From the NCBI GenBank assembly GCA_040222875.1, contig JAVKCG010000053.1:620001-684000 (forward strand): 64,000 nucleotides of DNA, read 5' to 3'. A program made the position numbers and the translations under genes. Source of the DNA: JAJCYL01 sp040222875 (lineage in GTDB: Bacteria > Bacteroidota > Bacteroidia > Cytophagales > Cyclobacteriaceae). The notes below the pieces were generated by a model. The model was not told the DNA's origin and ran no database searches. It saw only the letters and a program-made list of their open reading frames with translations. This document shows, in pieces, positions 8,139-16,583 of this stretch (the first letter of the stretch is position 1; each line of letters starts with the position of its first letter).

Positions 8139-9076
8139 ACGAGGTATTTTTCTTCCAAACGGTCAATTGTGCTGTATAAAATTCCTTCTTTAAGGGCATA
8201 AGCTGAAACCCGAATGTTTTCAATTTTTAATTGCTCTACAATGCATTTAACCAGAATACTGGCTACCACAATCATATCCACTCTCATTTCAATCATACCG
8301 GGAATCTTCAAGCGTTGGTCGCGGTTCATTGTAATGAGCTGATCATATATTTGACGAAATCCAGCAGTTGAAAGTGGAAATTCTCTAGATCTTTTTGGTG
8401 CTTCAATACCAGCGCTTAGCCTGTAGATTTCACTGAGTGTATCAAATGTACCAGAAGAGCCGATAAGCGTTTTGGGACGATACTCTTTAGCAGCCTCATA
8501 AAGTGGGGTGAGTTGCTGATTAGTATAATCTTTAAGTCGGTCTATGTCATCCAGGGTCATCGGGTCGGTTTGATGAAATAAATCGAGAAGTCGCTGGGCA
8601 CCCATTTCAAAACTCTTCTTCCAAAGAATTTTGTTTGAGTTTCCGATGATAAACTCAATGCTTCCACCGCCAACATCCATAATTAATGCAGGGTCTTCAC
8701 CGATGGCGAGAGCTTTGCCCACACCATAATAAATGGACTCTGCTTCTTCATCCCCCGAAATTATTCTCACTGAGATCCCAGTTTGCTCTTCAACTAACTG
8801 GGTAAACTCTTTACCATTTTTTGCACTTCTAACCGCACTTGTGGCAGTGGCAAAAACATGCTCAACCCCGATTTCCTGAATCTTTACCTTAAAAAGGCGA
8901 CAGGCATCCAGGCCCCTTTCAATAGCGGCATCGTTAATGTAGCCCTCACTAATTCCTCCGGAGCCAATTTTAACAGGTATGCGTTCCTTGTAAAGTTGGG
9001 TGAGGTAGCCTGCTTTGATACTTGCCACCAATAAGTGGAACGTATTCGTTCCCATATCAATAACTGCAATGTTCAT
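8135..9076 (-). CDS. Ppx/GppA family exopolyphosphatase-type phosphatase
   Basis: This enzyme belongs to the ASKHA-fold Ppx/GppA family, which hydrolyses terminal phosphates of polyphosphate or of pppGpp. The N-terminal phosphate-binding loop IDMGTNTFHLLV and the second loop MDVGGGSIEFI are both present. The protein is about 313 residues, so it carries only the two core domains and lacks the C-terminal HD-like extension of long E. coli Ppx. I place the start at ATG 9076 (MNIAVIDMG), immediately before the first loop, rather than at the upstream in-frame codon at 9109. The 3' end overlaps the LDH2-type gene by 4 bases. Ppx and GppA activities cannot be separated from sequence. Confidence 0.88.
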   Translation of the reverse strand: MNIAVIDMGTNTFHLLVASIKAGYLTQLYKERIPVKIGSGGISEGYINDAAIERGLDACRLFKVKIQEIGVEHVFATATSAVRSAKNGKEFTQLVEEQTGISVRIISGDEEAESIYYGVGKALAIGEDPALIMDVGGGSIEFIIGNSNKILWKKSFEMGAQRLLDLFHQTDPMTLDDIDRLKDYTNQQLTPLYEAAKEYRPKTLIGSSGTFDTLSEIYRLSAGIEAPKRSREFPLSTAGFRQIYDQLITMNRDQRLKIPGMIEMRVDMIVVASILVKCIVEQLKIENIRVSAYALKEGILYSTIDRLEEKYLV

Positions 9077-9151
9077 GTCCGGTAGTGCCCTTTTCAAAAT
9101 TCGGCGCAAGTTAGTTGAGAATTAGCAGATAGTTACAAATCAAAATAATCA

Positions 9152-9180
9152 TTGAGATTATTGTTGCATTTCTATCTTTG
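9152..9180 (+). promoter_or_regulatory. Probable Bacteroidota promoter for the acyl-CoA carboxylase gene
   Basis: TATCTTTG at 9173-9180 matches the -7 consensus TAnnTTTG, and a TTG at 9152-9154 lies 18 bases upstream in the -33 position. The coding start is at 9234, leaving a leader of about 45 bases. Motif match only. Confidence 0.5.
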
Positions 9181-9233
9181 AGCCCTTCGAATTATTTTAA
9201 TCAACAATATTCATCACTTAAACCCAAAAAATT

Positions 9234-10775
9234 TTGGCGGACAAGTTCAAAACACTCGAAGAAAAAAATCAACAGGCTTTACTTGGAGGAGGTGAAAAGC
9301 GTATTGAGTCTCAGCACAAAAAGGGCAAGTTAACCGCAAGGGAAAGAATTGCACTTTTACTGGACGAGGGAAGCTTTATGGAGATAGGCAAGCTTGTTAC
9401 CCACCGCTCAAAAGATTTTGGCCTTGAAAAAGAACAATATCTGGGAGATGGTGTGGTTACTGGCTATGGAAATATCAATGGCAGGCTCACCTATGTGTTT
9501 AGTCAGGATTTCACTGTATTTGGTGGTTCACTTTCTGAAGCCCATGCCGAAAAAGTGGTGAAGCTGATGGATATGGCAATGAAAAATGGCGCTCCTGTAA
9601 TTGGGTTAAATGACTCGGGTGGAGCCAGGATTCAGGAGGGGGTGGTTTCGCTGGCTGGTTACGCTGATATCTTTTATAAAAACACTCTTGCATCTGGAGT
9701 TGTCCCCCAAATCTCAGCGATAATGGGGCCATGTGCCGGAGGTGCTGTTTATTCTCCAGCCATTACTGATTTTATCTTAATGGTTGAAAAAACCTCTTAC
9801 ATGTTTGTGACGGGCCCCAACGTGGTGAAAACAGTGACACATGAAGAGGTCACATCTGAAGAACTAGGGGGTGCCCAGGCACATAGTTCAAAAAGCGGAG
9901 TAACACATTTTGCATGTGCCAATGAGGTTGAATGCATCAATAATATCAAATCAATTTTGTCCTACATTCCCCAAAATTGTGAGGAAGATGCGCCTGTTTA
10001 TCCTTATGAAATGAAGGATGAAACCAGGGAGCAATTAGATGATATTGTGCCAGAGAATGCTAATCAGCCTTATGATATGCATGAGGTAATAGAGGGTATT
10101 GTAGATCAGGATAGCTTCCTGGAAGTACACAAGAATTTTGCAGAAAACATATTGGTCGGGTTTGGAAGATTGGCAGGAAGGTCCATTGGAATTGTGGCCA
10201 ATCAACCGGCAGTCCTTGCTGGGGTGCTTGACATCAACTCAAGCCAAAAAGCAGCGAGGTTTGTTCGATTTTGTGATTCATTTAATGTGCCATTGTTAGT
10301 ATTGGAAGACGTCCCGGGCTTCTTACCTGGCACAGATCAGGAGTGGAATGCCATCATTACGAATGGAGCAAAATTGCTATACGCCTTTAGTGAGGCAACA
10401 GTGCCGAGGGTAACGGTGATCACCAGAAAAGCATATGGCGGAGCTTACGATGTAATGAACTCCAAGCATATTGGGGCAGACATGAATTTTGCATGGCCTA
10501 CTTCAGAAATCGCAGTAATGGGTGCCAAAGGAGCGGCAGAGATTATTTTTAGAAAAGAAATTGGTTCAGCATCTGACAAGGAAACGAAACTACAGGAAAA
10601 AGTAGATGAGTATACTGAAAAATTTGCCAACCCCTACATTGCTGCCAGTCGGGGATACGTTGATGAAGTGATACTTCCGCGTAACACCAGAACTAAACTG
10701 ATTTCAGCATTCAAAATGCTTGAAAACAAAGTGGATATGCTGCCTAAAAAGAAACACGGGAACATTCCGCTGTAA
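9234..10775 (+). CDS. pccB: Acyl-CoA carboxylase carboxyltransferase (beta) subunit, propionyl-CoA carboxylase type
   Basis: This 513-residue biotin-dependent carboxyltransferase transfers CO2 from carboxybiotin to an acyl-CoA, most likely propionyl-CoA. It has the two crotonase-like halves of the family: N-terminal GGSLSEAHAEKVVKLMD, NDSGGARIQEGV and GPCAGGAVYSPA, and C-terminal EDVPGFLPGTDQE, RKAYGGAYDVM and AVMGAKGAAEIIF. The length is standard. Translation must begin at TTG 9234, because an in-frame TAA lies at 9219-9221 and no ATG precedes the conserved ERIALLLDEGSF region. The biotin carboxylase and carrier subunits are not in this window, so the holoenzyme is assembled from genes elsewhere. 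The related decarboxylase function is less likely without sodium-pump subunits. Confidence 0.93.
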   Translation: MADKFKTLEEKNQQALLGGGEKRIESQHKKGKLTARERIALLLDEGSFMEIGKLVTHRSKDFGLEKEQYLGDGVVTGYGNINGRLTYVFSQDFTVFGGSLSEAHAEKVVKLMDMAMKNGAPVIGLNDSGGARIQEGVVSLAGYADIFYKNTLASGVVPQISAIMGPCAGGAVYSPAITDFILMVEKTSYMFVTGPNVVKTVTHEEVTSEELGGAQAHSSKSGVTHFACANEVECINNIKSILSYIPQNCEEDAPVYPYEMKDETREQLDDIVPENANQPYDMHEVIEGIVDQDSFLEVHKNFAENILVGFGRLAGRSIGIVANQPAVLAGVLDINSSQKAARFVRFCDSFNVPLLVLEDVPGFLPGTDQEWNAIITNGAKLLYAFSEATVPRVTVITRKAYGGAYDVMNSKHIGADMNFAWPTSEIAVMGAKGAAEIIFRKEIGSASDKETKLQEKVDEYTEKFANPYIAASRGYVDEVILPRNTRTKLISAFKMLENKVDMLPKKKHGNIPL

Positions 10776-10781
10776 TTCGGG

Positions 10782-10810
10782 TTTGGTCTTGAACATAAGG
10801 GGTAAATTTG
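10782..10810 (+). promoter_or_regulatory. Probable promoter for the M42 peptidase gene
   Basis: TTTG at 10782-10785, a 17-base spacer and TAAATTTG at 10803-10810 match the Bacteroidota -33/-7 promoter pattern. The coding start at 10841 is 30 bases downstream. The gap from the preceding stop is only 65 bases, so read-through from upstream is also possible. Confidence 0.5.
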
Positions 10811-10840
10811 AGTTCAATCATGAGAAGATTTTAATCATAT

Positions 10841-11911
10841 ATGGATAAGAAAAGCAAGGGTTTTTTAGAGAAATATTTGAACAATGCATCACCCACCGGC
10901 TTTGAATCGTCAGGGCAGCAAATTTGGTTGGATTATGTAAAAACGTTTACTGATGAAACCTTTACCGACACCTATGGTACCGCTGTAGCTGTTGTCAACC
11001 CGAAAGCAGATTACAAAGTAGTGATTGAGGCCCATGCAGATGAAATTTCATGGTTCGTCAATTATATTAAGGATGACGGCTACATTTATGTGAGGAGAAA
11101 TGGAGGATCAGACCACATGATTGCTCCATCAAAACGGGTAAATATTCATACGGGCATAGGAATAGTTAAAGGTGTTTTTGGCTGGCCAGCTATCCATGTT
11201 CGCAACGGTAAAGATGAGAAGCCGCCTACATTGAAAAATATATTTCTCGATGTGGGGGCTACCTCAAAAGAGGAAGTTTTAAAAATGGGGATTCATGTTG
11301 GGAGCGTCGTAACCTTCGAAGATGAATTGATGGAACTCAACAAAAACTATTTGGTTGGAAGGGCCCTCGATAACCGAATTGGTGGCTTCATGATCGCTGA
11401 AGTGGCAAGGCGGTTAAAAGAGAATAAGGTGGAATTGCCATTCGGCCTTTATGTTGTGAATGCTGTTCAGGAGGAAGTTGGTCTACGTGGAGCACAAATG
11501 ATAGCCGAGAGGATAAAGCCCAACGTGGCAATATGCACAGATGTGTGTCACGATACCACCTCACCTATGTATGAAAAAATTACAGATGGCGATCAGCAGT
11601 CTGGCTCTGGACCTGTGGTCACTTATGGCCCGGCAGTACAGAATAATTTGCTGAACATGATCATCAAAACCGCTGAGAAAAGGAAGATACCATTTCAAAG
11701 AGCTGCTGCATCACGGTTTACCGGAACGGATACAGATGCTTTTGCATATTCAAATGAAGGGGTAGCCTCGGCGCTGATCTCATTGCCATTAAAATACATG
11801 CATACAACTGTAGAAATGACCCATAAGAACGACGTTGAAAATGTGATCAAGCTGATTTATGAGGTATTGGCCCAATTAAAGAGCGGCCATGATTTCAGGT
11901 ATATTAAGTAA
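10841..11911 (+). CDS. M42 family glutamyl-aminopeptidase-like metallopeptidase
   Basis: This is a 356-residue cytoplasmic di-metal aminopeptidase of the M42 (FrvX/TET) family, which trims N-terminal residues from peptides as large oligomers. Metal and catalytic positions can be seen in order: EAHADE (His), GRALDNRIGG (bridging Asp), VQEEVGLRG (catalytic Glu pair), CTDVCHD (Asp) and MHTTVEM (His). There is no signal peptide. The N-terminal NNASPTGFES is the usual family opening. A promoter-like element lies just upstream, and the following ion-channel gene is separate by 58 bases. Some members were once annotated as endoglucanases; nothing here supports that role. Confidence 0.9.
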   Translation: MDKKSKGFLEKYLNNASPTGFESSGQQIWLDYVKTFTDETFTDTYGTAVAVVNPKADYKVVIEAHADEISWFVNYIKDDGYIYVRRNGGSDHMIAPSKRVNIHTGIGIVKGVFGWPAIHVRNGKDEKPPTLKNIFLDVGATSKEEVLKMGIHVGSVVTFEDELMELNKNYLVGRALDNRIGGFMIAEVARRLKENKVELPFGLYVVNAVQEEVGLRGAQMIAERIKPNVAICTDVCHDTTSPMYEKITDGDQQSGSGPVVTYGPAVQNNLLNMIIKTAEKRKIPFQRAAASRFTGTDTDAFAYSNEGVASALISLPLKYMHTTVEMTHKNDVENVIKLIYEVLAQLKSGHDFRYIK

Positions 11912-11969
11912 TGACTATTATCAGGTTATGGTTTTCAATCGGATGACTAATTGTTAATTTAGTTTTTGC

Positions 11970-12713
11970 ATGCCACTCCGGGAAAATATAAAATTTCAAT
12001 ACACCCTTTTATTCTTATCACTTTACGTGGTGGCGGAGTTGTACGTCAGTACGATTGTTGATTACACACCATTTATTAGCGAATTAACCTTCTGGATTGA
12101 CTTTGGCATCTGCATGATTTTCCTCTATGACTTCTTTGAGGGGCTATATTATGCAGATAGGAAATGGCACTTTATCAAAACACATTGGATCGATTTTGTT
12201 TCATCCATCCCACTAGTAGGTGCTTTTAGGGTTGGTCGGGTTGTTAAGATTTTCAGGATTCTTCGGGTTATCCGATCGGCCAAATATGTGTTTCAGTTCT
12301 TCAACCGAAAGAATTCTTTCGGCACACTAAAGAGCATGGTGATTATCAGTGTGACTGTGATTTTCCTTTTTTCTTTGAGTTTTCATCACCTCGAAGCAAA
12401 AGAGAATCCATACATCGCCTCTTTTTCCGACTCGCTTTGGTGGACCACAATTACCACCGTAACTGTGGGTTTCTTGCAGGATGTGCCCCCAATGACTGTG
12501 GAAGGCAAGTTTCTTTCAGTGGTGCTGATCATTATGGGTATGATGCTTTTCAGTACACTAATTGGAGCAGTTACGGACTATTTTATTGAAGACGAAGATA
12601 TCCAGGCCAACATAACCTCTGTAGGCGAACGGGTCGATTCTCTCGATTCTAAAATGGACGAAATCAATAAAAAGCTTGACGAACTGCTGAAGGAGAAATC
12701 TGAAGTTGGCTGA
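11970..12713 (+). CDS. Voltage-gated-type ion channel with atypical selectivity filter
   Basis: This 247-residue membrane protein has the six-helix layout of the ion transporter/Kch superfamily. Hydrophobic segments lie near residues 10-30, 40-60 and 72-85. An arginine-spaced S4-like helix (RVGRVVKIFRILRVIR) covers about residues 87-102, S5 covers about 121-140, and a pore loop and S6 cover about 155-205. The filter region reads TTVTVGFLQDVPP (about 162-174): the first Gly of TVGYGD is present, but the second is replaced and one residue is added. The C-terminal 35 residues form a short coiled coil, probably for tetramerisation. The last bases overlap the next gene. Potassium selectivity is doubtful because of the filter change. 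Confidence 0.82.
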   Translation: MPLRENIKFQYTLLFLSLYVVAELYVSTIVDYTPFISELTFWIDFGICMIFLYDFFEGLYYADRKWHFIKTHWIDFVSSIPLVGAFRVGRVVKIFRILRVIRSAKYVFQFFNRKNSFGTLKSMVIISVTVIFLFSLSFHHLEAKENPYIASFSDSLWWTTITTVTVGFLQDVPPMTVEGKFLSVVLIIMGMMLFSTLIGAVTDYFIEDEDIQANITSVGERVDSLDSKMDEINKKLDELLKEKSEVG

Positions 12714-13497
12714 TATCCGCATTTTTCAAGATCAATTAAACCGCGAAGTTGAAATCCGATTCCCGCCAAAGCGGATAATATCGTTGGTGCCATCACAAAC
12801 TGAGCTACTTTATGATTTAGGCCTCGAAACGCAGATTGTTGGTGTAACTAAATTTTGCGTTCATCCTGACAATAAGCTTAAAAAGAAAACTGTTGTTGGT
12901 GGCACTAAGAAATTCAGGTTTGATGTAATCGAAGAGTTACAGCCTGATTTGATAATTGGCAATAAAGAGGAGAACTATCAGGACGGGATCAATGAGCTCA
13001 CTAAAAATTATCCTGTGTGGATGAGCGATATATCTAACCTTCAGCAAGCATTTGCTATGATGATGAGTATTGGTGACATTACGGATAGATCAGGAGTGGC
13101 AGAAAAAATTGTATCGGGAATAGGAAATGGTTTCGAGTCAATTCCCAGTTTTGGAGACATTTCGACGGCCTATTTAATCTGGTATAACCCAATTATGGTT
13201 GCTGGTAAATCGACGTTTATAGATGATGTGCTTTCCAGATTGGGGCTCATCAACTCAATTACAACATTGCGGTATCCAGAAACCTCAATTCAAAAGCTAT
13301 CTGAGCTTAAGCCAGAACTAGTACTGTTGTCTTCGGAGCCATTTCCTTTTCAGGAAAAACATTTACGAGAAATCCAGGATGCTTTGCCAATAAGTAAGGT
13401 GGTCCTGGTTGATGGAGAGATGTTTTCGTGGTATGGCAGCCGTTTGCTGAAAGCCCCGGCTTATTTCAGGTCACTTTATGAAAAAATAAATGGTTAG
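12706..13497 (+). CDS. BtuF/FecB-like helical-backbone substrate-binding protein without signal peptide
   Basis: This 263-residue protein has the TroA/BtuF-type binding-protein fold, with RIISLVPSQTELLYDLG, ELQPDLIIGNKEENY and a C-terminal half beginning near YLIWYNPIMVAGKSTFIDDVL. Family members deliver cobalamin, haem or ferric siderophores to ABC importers. Unusually, no signal peptide or lipobox is present. Translation must begin near TTG 12706, which overlaps the channel gene by 8 bases (an in-frame TGA lies 18 bases upstream), and conserved sequence starts by residue 23. A cytoplasmic or corrinoid-sensing role is therefore possible. No permease or ATPase genes are adjacent. Confidence 0.78.
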   Translation: MADIRIFQDQLNREVEIRFPPKRIISLVPSQTELLYDLGLETQIVGVTKFCVHPDNKLKKKTVVGGTKKFRFDVIEELQPDLIIGNKEENYQDGINELTKNYPVWMSDISNLQQAFAMMMSIGDITDRSGVAEKIVSGIGNGFESIPSFGDISTAYLIWYNPIMVAGKSTFIDDVLSRLGLINSITTLRYPETSIQKLSELKPELVLLSSEPFPFQEKHLREIQDALPISKVVLVDGEMFSWYGSRLLKAPAYFRSLYEKING

Positions 13498-14270
13498 GCC
13501 TCTACTGGATGCCCCTTTGCGGCCCATACCCTTACTTCATGCCTGAAGAGTTCATCGGCCTGCTCAGTCCAGTTGAAATTATCCCTGATGTATCGAATGG
13601 TGTCTTTTTCTACATCTGTATATTGATGGCCATCAGAAACAGTTGCAAATATTTTCTCGGCATCTTCCTTTGAAATGCGCCCATCCCCTTGACCTGCAAC
13701 GGCGTCTTCGGCCATGCGTAATGCCTCATTCTTATACTTCTTACCCTTTATAATTCTATAGTAAGAAGGTTCAACCTCTTCACTAGTCACCTTTTTGTCC
13801 GAGGTTTGAGGCTTTAGTTTCTGCAATTCGATTTTTCTATTTACAAGTGCTAATTGGTTTTTCAGTGAGAGAATTTCTTTCTCCTGCTCCTCTCTGGCGG
13901 CATTCAAATCCTCATTGTCCTTCTGTACTTTTGTTAATTCTGAATCCAACTTTTTAGATTGTTTCTCTGATTTCAGTTGGCTTTCAACTGCTTTTTCCAG
14001 GCTAATTTCTAACTCGGCTTTCTCTGTTTCGAGGCCTTTGAGGTGAGCCACTAACTTTTCGTTTTCTGCTTGTGATGTTTCCAGGGCATTTGATTTCTTA
14101 TTTAACTCAAGATTGGTGGCTGATAATTCTTTTTCAACCACCCATTTTTCCTGATTGTGGGCATCCCGCTCTATATGAGACTTACGTCTCCAGTATTGCC
14201 ATGTAACAAAGACGCCTAAAAGAAAAGCGCCCCAAAGCATGAAATTAATTTCTAATAAAGCATTGGCCAT
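13494..14270 (-). CDS. Membrane-anchored coiled-coil protein with conserved-looking C-terminal domain, function unknown
   Basis: This 258-residue protein has one N-terminal transmembrane helix (about residues 8-26, followed by WRRK). A long charged coiled coil, rich in Glu, Lys, Leu and Gln, covers about residues 35-155. A compact C-terminal domain covers about residues 170-255, containing YRIIKGKKYKNEALRMA, GDGRISKEDAEKIF and the tail FNWTEQADELFRHEVRVWAA. The GDGRISKEDAEKI stretch is EF-hand-like in spacing (D-x-D/G-x-R-x-S), but this is not proof of calcium binding. I cannot name the family. The gene is convergent with the BtuF-like gene, overlapping by 4 bases, and has its own transcription unit. 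It may act as an envelope scaffold. Confidence 0.75.
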   Translation of the reverse strand: MANALLEINFMLWGAFLLGVFVTWQYWRRKSHIERDAHNQEKWVVEKELSATNLELNKKSNALETSQAENEKLVAHLKGLETEKAELEISLEKAVESQLKSEKQSKKLDSELTKVQKDNEDLNAAREEQEKEILSLKNQLALVNRKIELQKLKPQTSDKKVTSEEVEPSYYRIIKGKKYKNEALRMAEDAVAGQGDGRISKEDAEKIFATVSDGHQYTDVEKDTIRYIRDNFNWTEQADELFRHEVRVWAAKGHPVEA

Positions 14271-14443
14271 TTTGATAATAGGTTAAGTTGAAAGCCCAAA
14301 AATTGTTGTCCCAAATAGCTGAAGTCAGAGTAACAATTTCACCTCAATTAAGAGAATGTATCAATTGAAGGAACATTGAAGTTCGCAATTTTTGGTCATT
14401 TATGAAAATTGAATGGACTAATAATTCAACATGATTTTGAGCA

Positions 14444-14468
14444 ATAAAAAAGGGAGCCGAAGCTCCCC
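14444..14468 (-). terminator. Intrinsic terminator with UUCG-type loop
   Basis: On the minus strand GGGAGC-TTCG-GCTCCC is followed directly by TTTTTTATT. The six-pair GC-rich stem with the very stable UUCG tetraloop lies 24 bases past the stop of the small exported protein gene at 14493-15035. Confidence 0.88.
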
Positions 14469-14492
14469 TAATTGATTAGTCCTAATTATACC

Positions 14493-15035
14493 TTATTTAC
14501 CTATTGCAAAGCCTAAATGAAACTGTCCTAAACCTGTAAACCCGATATCCTGATATTTTCCTGTGGAAATTCCGCCACCGATGCTAAACCCTAAATGGAT
14601 ACCACTTTTGTAGTTTCGCTGAATACCCCATACAGGCCCCATGAAGAATGATTGGGTGGCATCAATTGTACCAGCCTCTAAATCTTCAGCAATTGCATCG
14701 AAGTAATAGCCTGCCCTCAATGCTACATAGTTGCCAGAATTGGAATTGAGTTCTTTTTTTACTCGCTTTCTGCTGTAGTAATTTCTGAAATCACCTGTAA
14801 TAACGGGGTTTAAAGAAATGCTAAAGTCGTCTGTATCTGCTTCTGATAATGTTGTTAATCCCGCATTAAAAAGAAGTGACTGGTTAGCTGCTAATTTCTT
14901 TTCGAACGAAATTCCTGGTTCCAGAATGGTGATGTAAAATTGATTCTCTTTCAGATCAACCGGAATTTTATCCTGTGAGAAGGCCGTAAATGATGCTCCG
15001 ATCAAAACGGCAATGAGTAGATTTTTTTTGTCCAT
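14493..15035 (-). CDS. Small exported, probably outer-membrane-associated protein, function unknown
   Basis: This 180-residue protein has a clear signal peptide (MDKKNLLIAVLIGASFTAFSQ). The mature part has alternating hydrophobic and polar strands, glycine-rich turns and aromatic residues (NYVALRAGYYFDAI, GPVWGIQRNYKSG, LGFSIGGGISTGKYQ). It ends in LGQFHLGFAIGK, resembling a small beta-barrel or barrel-like outer membrane protein. No family name can be assigned with confidence. It is a monocistronic minus-strand gene bounded by hairpin terminators on both sides. A surface or envelope role is inference from the signal peptide and strand pattern only. Confidence 0.72.
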   Translation of the reverse strand: MDKKNLLIAVLIGASFTAFSQDKIPVDLKENQFYITILEPGISFEKKLAANQSLLFNAGLTTLSEADTDDFSISLNPVITGDFRNYYSRKRVKKELNSNSGNYVALRAGYYFDAIAEDLEAGTIDATQSFFMGPVWGIQRNYKSGIHLGFSIGGGISTGKYQDIGFTGLGQFHLGFAIGK

Positions 15036-15081
15036 TTTATGATAAGTTTTTGTTTAATTATCGAATTACCATAAAGTGTGC

Positions 15082-15117
15082 CAAAAAGAAAGGGACGTTG
15101 TATCAACGCCCCTTTTT
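15082..15117. terminator. Hairpin terminator between the spondin lipoprotein and the small exported protein
   Basis: GGGACGTTG (15092-15100) pairs with CAACGCCCC (15104-15112) with one mismatch. A T-rich tract follows in both orientations (TTTTTTAT on plus, TTTCTTTTT on minus). It lies past the stop of the minus-strand spondin gene at 15140 and would end that transcript. Confidence 0.75.
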
Positions 15118-15139
15118 TATTCAACCAACCTACCAAAAG

Positions 15140-16474
15140 TTAGTTTACGCTAATAGTTACGCTTATTGTGGAGCTCAGGCTTGGGTAAGTAAAGCTGTCA
15201 TTTACCAGTTGAACGTTATTTGTTTCATCAGTGCCTGTATTTGCACCAGCTTGCCTTGGTGCCTGGTTTGGCCCTGCACCTGGAAATTCATTAACCTCGG
15301 TGCCTCCATCCCATAGAGATAGTGAAGCTGTTACATCGCCTGTTACCGGATTGCCGTTGGCATCGAATAATGCGAGGCCGCTATCACCAAACGCATAGAA
15401 TAGGTCATTGCTTTGAATGAACATAGTGGCAAGTGAGAGAAAATCACCGGAAGTGGCTTCAAACGTGAATTGATAGCTTTCACCTGGGAAAATTGGTGCA
15501 GGAGCTGAAGCGCCCATCGGTGTATTGAAAGCACCAGACGCACTTACAATTCCCTCGCTACTCAATGATGAAGCCAATGTTGCAGGGTTGCCATCTTCAG
15601 CAACTGCTTCCAATCCTGTGCCCAAATCAGCTTGTCCTGAAATGAATAAGGGCATACCAGTAGAATGTACGGCATAAGCGCCGGGGGCGAAAGGTGTAAT
15701 TAGTCCGGTTTCGCCGCTAAGCGACATACCTAGAGCAGTGGCATCGCCATCTTCAGCAACCGCTTCTAACCCATTACCGAAATCTGCATCTCCTTCAACA
15801 AACAAGGGCGAACCACTGGCATGTATAGCAAAACCACCTGGTGCAAGCGGTGAAGGAACAATGCTACCACCAGAGATATTTTCTATAGTTACAGTAAACA
15901 TGGTACCATCATTCGCTATGGTTACGGCAATGGCATCGCTCACTGATGGATAAGTAAAGCCATCGTTTACATTTTCAATTAATTCTACCGTTCCACCTTC
16001 ATCTGTGCCAGTATCAGCACCGGATTGCCTAGGTGCCTGGTTTGCACCTGTTCCAGGTTCCTCGTTTACTTCTGTTCCGGCATCCCAAAGTGAGATCATC
16101 GATGTGATATCCCCAGTTATTGGTGCTCCATTGGCATCATATAATGCTATTCCTTCGGCTTCAGGAGCGAAGAATAGGTCGTTTGACTGAACGTACATAG
16201 TCGCAAATGACAACCTATGGCCAACGCCTGCCTGGAACGAAAACTCATACGATTTACCAGGAGTTGCCGGGCCGGGTGATGAATCACCAATGGGGGTATT
16301 GAAAACACCGCTTTGGAATAAATCTTTTGGAGTTTGCACATTGCTGATGGTAACTGTAAATGAGTTAGTTACGGCATCAGGGCCAGAGTCATCATCATCG
16401 CAGGAAGCGAAAATGAATACTGACATTAGCGCTATGATAAATTTTGTTTTGAATAGTAGGAAGTTTGTTTTCAT
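15140..16474 (-). CDS. Lipoprotein with tandem spondin_N-like domains
   Basis: This protein of about 444 residues begins at ATG 16474 (MKTNFLLFKTKF); upstream in-frame codons up to 16510 would add an implausible leader extension. The signal sequence ends in lipobox FASC, followed by DDDD, suggesting surface export in Bacteroidota. Two spondin_N-type domains are visible. Each contains GxSYxFxFxA, AT(M)(Y/F)xQSNDLF(F/Y)A, (L/A)(Y/F)DANG, SLWD(A/G)GTEVNE and NQAPRQ(S/A)GA(D/N)TGTDE. Between them lie two copies of a linker unit carrying GLEAVAEDG. The whole gene is thus a roughly symmetric internal duplication. Function is unknown; spondin_N domains often occur in secreted adhesive proteins. Hairpins flank both ends of the gene. 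Confidence 0.82.
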   Translation of the reverse strand: MKTNFLLFKTKFIIALMSVFIFASCDDDDSGPDAVTNSFTVTISNVQTPKDLFQSGVFNTPIGDSSPGPATPGKSYEFSFQAGVGHRLSFATMYVQSNDLFFAPEAEGIALYDANGAPITGDITSMISLWDAGTEVNEEPGTGANQAPRQSGADTGTDEGGTVELIENVNDGFTYPSVSDAIAVTIANDGTMFTVTIENISGGSIVPSPLAPGGFAIHASGSPLFVEGDADFGNGLEAVAEDGDATALGMSLSGETGLITPFAPGAYAVHSTGMPLFISGQADLGTGLEAVAEDGNPATLASSLSSEGIVSASGAFNTPMGASAPAPIFPGESYQFTFEATSGDFLSLATMFIQSNDLFYAFGDSGLALFDANGNPVTGDVTASLSLWDGGTEVNEFPGAGPNQAPRQAGANTGTDETNNVQLVNDSFTYPSLSSTISVTISVN

Positions 16475-16583
16475 GATATTGCAATTTTTCATCAAAGGTT
16501 GAAAACGCACATCACAGAAAGATCACAACGGTGTAATGTTCTGTCACGGATTAATCATTTATTAATCACAAGTGGCCTGGCAT

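Noticed and set aside
14271..14450. Possible small RNA or tRNA in the gap after the coiled-coil gene
   Set aside because: No cloverleaf pattern or conserved loop was seen; only the terminator hairpin is convincing.
15050..15316. Plus-strand frame of 88 codons
   Set aside because: It runs through a hairpin terminator and into the antisense of the spondin lipoprotein; composition follows the opposite gene.
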